From positions 4,898,001 to 4,962,000 of the forward strand of contig NC_039478.1 in assembly GCF_003590095.1 (NCBI RefSeq): 64,000 bases of DNA. Reading direction: 5' to 3'. A program made the position numbers and the translations under genes. The notes below the pieces were generated by a model. That model was not told the origin of the DNA. It did no database searches and worked only from the letters and a program-made list of their open reading frames with translations. The DNA is from Trichoplusia ni. Its lineage: Eukaryota > Arthropoda > Insecta > Lepidoptera > Noctuidae. Numbering within the stretch: the stretch's first letter is position 1; every line of letters begins with the position of its first letter. This document shows, one piece after another, positions 59,051 to 64,000 of the stretch.

Positions 59051-59606
59051 AATTTTGGAAAAAAATAAAAACCGACTTCAAGACTACACTAACAATATAT
59101 ACAATTGAACTAAAAAGTATAAAATAATATTTTAATTACAAGCCAAAGAACACTAAACGAAAATCAACGAAATTATTGATACTTATGCATACTATTTACA
59201 TTTTAAAATCAGTTATTTTTGAGGTCGGTGCCAAATGCGGGCAGACGCGTGAGGGCAGAAGACGCTGATGGTTGTGTTTTATGTTTGTATGTATTAGTTT
59301 ATGTTTCTTTTTTGTGTTATTAATAGATAAATTATTTTATTGTCTTCTTTTCAATTATCGGTTGTTTTTCAATTATTTATGTAATTTCTTTTTGTGTCAT
59401 TAATATATTGTTTTTGTTTTGGCTGGCACCGACTCCAAAAATAACTGATTTTAAAATGTAAATAGTATGCATAAGTATCAATAATTTCGTTGATTTTCGT
59501 TTAGTGTTCTTTGGCTTGTAATTAAAATATTATTTTATACTTTTTAGTTCAATTGTATATATTGTTAGTGTAGTCTTGAAGTCGGTTTTTATTTTTTTCC
59601 AAAATT
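59051..59606. repeat. Foldback element: 182-nt inverted arms
   Basis: The arm 59051-59232 and the arm 59425-59606 are reverse complements over all 182 nt. I find only a two-base difference near the inner end (GAGGTCGG against GGAGTCGG). The loop is 192 nt. Any read-through RNA would form a long, near-perfect hairpin, a typical small-RNA source. The arms contain AAAAACCGACTTCAAG, also seen inverted at 60202-60216. Confidence 0.9.
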
Positions 59607-60216
59607 CATTTTATTTTTCACTTTTTAGTGGAAAGTTAGTGATTTTTAGTATGGGTAGGCCTACTAAACGCGCTGCCCAAATGAGTTCTTTGCCCCCGTG
59701 AAACTGCCCAGAATTCCCAGTGATATTTGTTCGAAAGCCTCCACCCAGTCTGTTACCATTTGAGAGTGATGTTAATTATGGAGGCCATTTTGAATAACCG
59801 AATATCTCATCAGAACAAACATCTAATTATGTTTATTTTAGTTTCAGTATTGCGTTTTTTGTAAAACTTTGTAAGTGACCTTGAACATTATTTTTTTTCG
59901 AAATAGTTTTTATAACCTTTGTAGTAAGTACAGGCGTGATAATATGTTGTGTGATGCGTAAACAATGCTTAGATATGCTATAGCAACAATTGCGGTTAAT
60001 CTGTTGTTATTTATTGAAGAGTTCCCCCGATTTCTACAAGATCCCATCATCAGATATTGAAATGGTGATAATGGGACCACACGGGAAGCACAAGCTTTCA
60101 AATAAAAAAAGAATCATGAAAATCGGTTCACCCAATCGCAAGTTACGAGGTAACAAATATTAAAAAAAAAATACAGTCGAATTGAGAACCTCCTCCTTTT
60201 TTTGAAGTCGGTTAAA
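59068..60216. mobile_element. Larger repeat bounded by inverted AAACCGACTTCAA motifs
   Basis: AAACCGACTTCAAG at 59068-59081 and TTTGAAGTCGGTTAAA at 60201-60216 are inverted. The right end is preceded by TTGAGAACCTCCTCC and, further in, by AAAATCGGTTCACCCAATCG, a combination I recall from widespread lepidopteran repeats. The foldback at 59051-59606 sits at its left end. The middle (59607-60110) has no good open frame. The superfamily is not assigned. Confidence 0.45.
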
Positions 60217-60477
60217 AAGTATTCCAATGTAATAGAAGTAATGATAGATTTTTATATTTTAGTATTCGATATTCGTCCGCAGTGATTGTTATTGGGTCCA
60301 TATTTGTTTAGGATTTTGTTATCACGGATTCCTATTCCGGAGACGCTATAAAATCATTGAGTGATATAAAACAATGTTGTTTCAGCAAATTTACGTTTTA
60401 TAAACAATTTATCTTTTTAATGTTTGTAAGTGTTTTTTAATTGATCTTTGCAGATAAATGAGCTTCTGAACTTCTCA
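60217..60477. other. Gene-free AT-rich DNA
   Basis: Nothing supportable is seen. Confidence 0.35.
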
Positions 60478-60722
60478 ACGCAGTTACCTGAGTAACACGA
60501 TACCCCTTAGCTAGACTAGTTGTCAGACTTTCTAGGTTTCTGCCAGCATTTAACGACTGTCAAAGATACTGTATAAATGATAGTAGGACCCACAATTTAA
60601 CATGCCTTCTAAAATGCGGATGTATAACACGTGACCATATGACCTGGTCACCCATCCAAGGACCAAATGTATGAAGTGTGTTTAACCTGTGATCGATCAA
60701 CTAGTACAGTTATATCCTAGAC
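60478..60722 (-). mobile_element. 5S-type SINE, minus strand, head plus middle
   Basis: On the minus strand it contains GATCGATCACAGGTTAAAC and CCTTGGATGGGTGACC (complement of 60646-60661), then the GTGTTATACATCCGC and AATTGTGGGTCCTACT segments, and ends at GGGTATCGTGTTACTCAGGT. The C-box-like TTGGATGGGTGACC is identical to that of 5S rRNA, closer than in the 52.6-kb copy. The 3' third is missing. Confidence 0.7.
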
Positions 60723-61796
60723 TGAATCCATATAAATAAACCGTCACTACTAACTACTAAACACAATCAATATTATCGATGCATCATCAGTAATTTCAAA
60801 GTTCATTTAGGACCTTGTCACCACGCTCTAAGGGTGATTTTTGCATACCACATCGTATCATTACAGGAGTCATATTCCCCAAGGTATTTCGGTTAAGATG
60901 AAATGCACCTAATACAGCTTATTTATGTTTCATTACTTACTTAGGAGATCTCATTTCGTGTACAAATTGAAAGTAATCACGCAAGTCTGTGAGAATATAA
61001 CGCAGTACGTTACGTATAATGGTTTCACAACTAAATTATGTAGTACATAATATATACAAGGAACAAAATTACAAACTTGTAGCTATATCGTGTTATTTGT
61101 TCTATTAGAGTCAGGGTAACATTTGATTAATGACGGTATCAAATGACCTAAACCAGGCTTTCTGGATAAGTTGAATTGTGGAGTTATGTAGAGTTAAAAA
61201 AAAAAAACAGTTAAGCACAAGTCAGACTCGTTTGCGATGCTAAGAATTTTGTATTAATTGGGTAAAAAGGAAACATTTAAAAAAGAAAACGTTCACCCTT
61301 CAAACCCTACGTAGCGATGCTTAACCTGGATTTTGACTTTTATTATTTGTTGTTATCATCTATGCATCTGAAAATTTGAACTGTATAGCCGTAATGGTCA
61401 GACGAACGTAACGCGGAGCCTTAATAGTTCATTCGTTTTAAATTAACCCTTTAGTACGGTATTCTAAAAGAAAATGTTACCATACGGAAAATAGGTTATC
61501 TCATAAAGTCTTTCTAAACTATACAATGTTCATGATCTGACTTGTACATACTTGTACTGAAGGCTGTACATGCACTTCCGCAAATACAATATGCATATTA
61601 CTATGGGATATACATCAAGTAAGTTTCGTGGTCATGGAACGTGACTATCATGCAGAAGCCTTAATTTTAGCCTCGGTATATATAGTGAGATGGATTTTCC
61701 GACAGAATTGTGTTCACAGAATTCTAGGAAACTCTTGGTTAAAACTGGATAGAGTTAAAATAAATTGTCTTGTAGGGGATCTAGAAAGTTATATAT
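60723..61796. other. Gene-free stretch
   Basis: About 61195-61440 is a diverged copy of the AACCGGTCAAGTGCGAGTCG-type repeat seen at 49605. No gene. Confidence 0.4.
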
Positions 61797-61990
61797 AGCA
61801 CTAGATGATGCCCGCGGAACCGCCCGCTAAAAATCGAAAATGATGTCACAAGAACATAAAATCGGGATAAAGGCCATCCCATGTATTAATCCAGGTTATA
61901 AACTATCTGCTTACTCAGTTTCATCATAATTCGTTCAGTGGTTTTTGTATGAAGGAAGAACAAACATGCCTACAAACTTTCACATTTGTA
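61797..61990 (+). repeat. Dispersed repeat, copy of the 43.8-kb family
   Basis: It starts AGCACTAGATGATGCCCGCG, contains AATCGGGATAAAGGCCATCC, TTAATCCAGGTTATAAACTA and AATTCGTTCAGTGGTTTTTG, in the same order as 43817-43994. Confidence 0.6.
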
Positions 61991-63916
61991 AGTAGAATAA
62001 AAATTCTCCTCCTATAAATATTCTACTATCAAGTTAAATACTGCAATAACACCACTTTTTATCGATTTTACGCTAATCATGTATTTTCAAATAAAGGGAT
62101 TTGATCTAAAAAAAAACCGTAATGAGATACTGTTCATGACATGCGCAGAAATATTTTTCTCACATGCTTTTACTCCACTATAACTTATCGACCACGAAAC
62201 TAAAACTTGCACAGCATAGATATTTCCAACCTGTCTCAAAGTGCGCTCAACTTTTACAAGATATTAATACCTGGACCTATAAACCTTCGTTTATAGCTTG
62301 GCTAAAATAATCGCGTCTATATTTAGCTCCAGCGATCCAAAGTATAGTGAAGGGATTATGTTACTTCATACGAAACACGGAGATAATACTATTACCGAGT
62401 AAATGGAAGCTCGGAGTGAAATATTATGGATTATGGATCAAAGATTTTGATTAAAAAGGGTTATTTTGCCAGCTGGCAGCTTGGAGACTGATTTTAATAT
62501 CGATTAGGTATATTGGTGGAGATTTGACTAATGTCGTAACTAGAAATAAAGTGTTCTTTTATAAATAAATTAAAAAATATTTTCGGCTACTTGGAAAAGG
62601 CTAGGACAATGACTTTGACTACTGGGATTTCTAAAAATTCTGCCAGCAAAAATAATATAAGAACATTCTCAAAAGTGTGATTAGTTCTGTCAGTTTAATT
62701 TCCATTACTATTCAAAGAATTTGACACAAAAAGAAACATGATGTAAATAAATCGTAGGTACCTATAACTCTGTTTGTTTGAGAAAATTAATTGAAAACGC
62801 TGATACAAGAAAAAAAAAACGACAATATAACAGCATTTTTGGAACACACAAAATAATGCTTGTTCTACGAGGAGATCAAATCTTCACCACTATTCGTCCA
62901 TAATACCTTAGCGTGTCCAGTCATTTAATCGCAAATCCACAAAAAATTTTCAACGTTTAATTATTTAACTAAAAACACTACTGTTTATAAGGATAACACA
63001 ATACAAAATGATCTTAGGAATAGAAAAGAGAACTCAGTTTTCAACTTTTCATACAAAGCACGTCACGTTTACAAGTAGTGTGCTGGAAACTGACAAAGAT
63101 TACAGAAATTATGGATATGTTATATTTGGTTTGTGGTTGTCTTCTTATTTATAATTAAATAATTATTAATACATTTAACTAACCAAGATAGGCTCTTTGA
63201 AGTCAAGAAAAATATGAGTATTAACAATTTAAAAAAATATGAACTTTATAATGGGGTATGAAAAATAGATATTGTCTGAATCTTAAATCTACCCAAAATG
63301 CAGACAAAATAGCATGAGAATTTGATTTATCATTCCTTAAATTCGGAGAAGTTTGCCTACAAACAGCGACACGACAATTTTAAACATTAAAGATTGAGTC
63401 AGTCGTATTACAACGATACTTATTATAATATTCTTGAATCGAGAAGAAAATTTTTGTACAAGCTATTTTTTCATATCCATTTTTTCTTTATTCCGGAACT
63501 AGAGTGGCAATGTTTTGTGTTCGTCGACTGCTGACGTCACCATTCATTGATCTGTTTGATGTCAAAGGCCAGAGAATAGGACATGCATGCAAAATGCTTT
63601 TTTTCTGAAAAAAATATTTGAAATACGAATTCTCATAAAAGAGAATAAAGGATAGGTTTTATGAGTTTTATATTTTTAAGTAGACAAAAGACGTGTTACA
63701 CATCTGTAATGAAACCATAAATAAAAAGTCTACCTACCAAGGTAGAGTTCGTATTTGTTGTGAACATCTTTAGTACATGTTTTAAACCAATGGAGTAAAA
63801 ACAAAAGGTTGTTTTAGAAATTAATGCCAGCTTCATTGCTTGCACTTATGTCTTTTATAGTACGTATAGTGCATGACATATTATGCATACTAAGGTATAC
63901 AAGTCCATAAACACTT
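61991..63916. other. Gene-free AT-rich stretch
   Basis: A tiny end fragment of the 5S-type SINE is visible near 62586-62612 (GCTACTTGGAAAAGGCTAGG). Otherwise nothing supportable. Confidence 0.4.
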
Positions 63917-64000
63917 TTTTTTATTAATAAATGCGGACAACATCACATACATTGTTCTGAACCCAAAGTAGCAGTTGCTAAAGCACTTGTCATCGAATTC
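63917..64000 (-). mobile_element. 3' end of a tRNA-derived SINE, cut by the window edge
   Basis: On the minus strand it reads AAGTGCTTTAGCAACTGCTA, CTTTGGGTTCAGAACAATGT and GATGTTGTCCGCATT, then a TTATTAATAA tail. It matches 4996-5055 closely. The head lies beyond the window. Confidence 0.75.

Overview
The window is AT-rich animal nuclear DNA, most probably from a moth or butterfly. Introns are GT-AG. The coding fraction is only about 2 percent. The repeats are of types I associate with Lepidoptera: tRNA-headed SINEs, a 5S-rRNA-headed SINE, short palindromic and TIR elements, and 5'-truncated LINEs. Nothing looks bacterial or viral. The only assembly gap is 1000 Ns (53805-54804).

I can support four genes, all on the plus strand and all apparently encoding small secreted proteins. 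(1) Two genes at 1.1-2.6 kb and 5.4-6.3 kb and a third at 48.5-52.0 kb belong to one paralogous family of about 100-residue, cysteine-free (or nearly so) proteins. They share a post-signal block QRxxY(A/S)GxxP(I/V)G(Y/F)P. Copies 1 and 3 also share a C-terminal block DNQPFWxxNWR...RRxPQT(W/Y)PxRPNxFI. All three have a splice acceptor just 5' of the ATG, so each has a non-coding first exon. Copy 3 carries an extra coding-sequence intron and a one-base frameshift in a run of five Gs. I do not recognise a named family. (2) Between copies 2 and 3, at 34.8-41.2 kb, lies a two-domain Kazal-like protease-inhibitor gene. It has phase-1 introns, two homologous 207-nt exons, and each domain's last cysteine on the following exon. 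Its third exon has two in-frame acceptors 60 nt apart.

Layout: 1-6.3 kb, family copies 1 and 2 with a TIR element (2767-3159) and a tRNA-type SINE (4836-5056) between them; 6.3-34.8 kb, gene-poor and full of decayed repeats, including a LINE with target-site duplication at 33.3-33.8 kb; 34.8-41.2 kb, Kazal-like gene; 41.3-48.5 kb, repeats; 48.5-52.0 kb, family copy 3; 52.4-55.4 kb, SINEs, a palindromic element, the gap and a LINE 3' end; 55.4-64.0 kb, repeats including a 182-nt-arm foldback at 59.05-59.61 kb and a SINE cut by the window end.

The secreted-protein family and the inhibitor could both act in an extracellular compartment (haemolymph, cuticle, silk or reproductive fluid), but nothing in the sequence fixes their tissue or joint function. 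All gene models are read by eye from splice sites and paralogue comparison.
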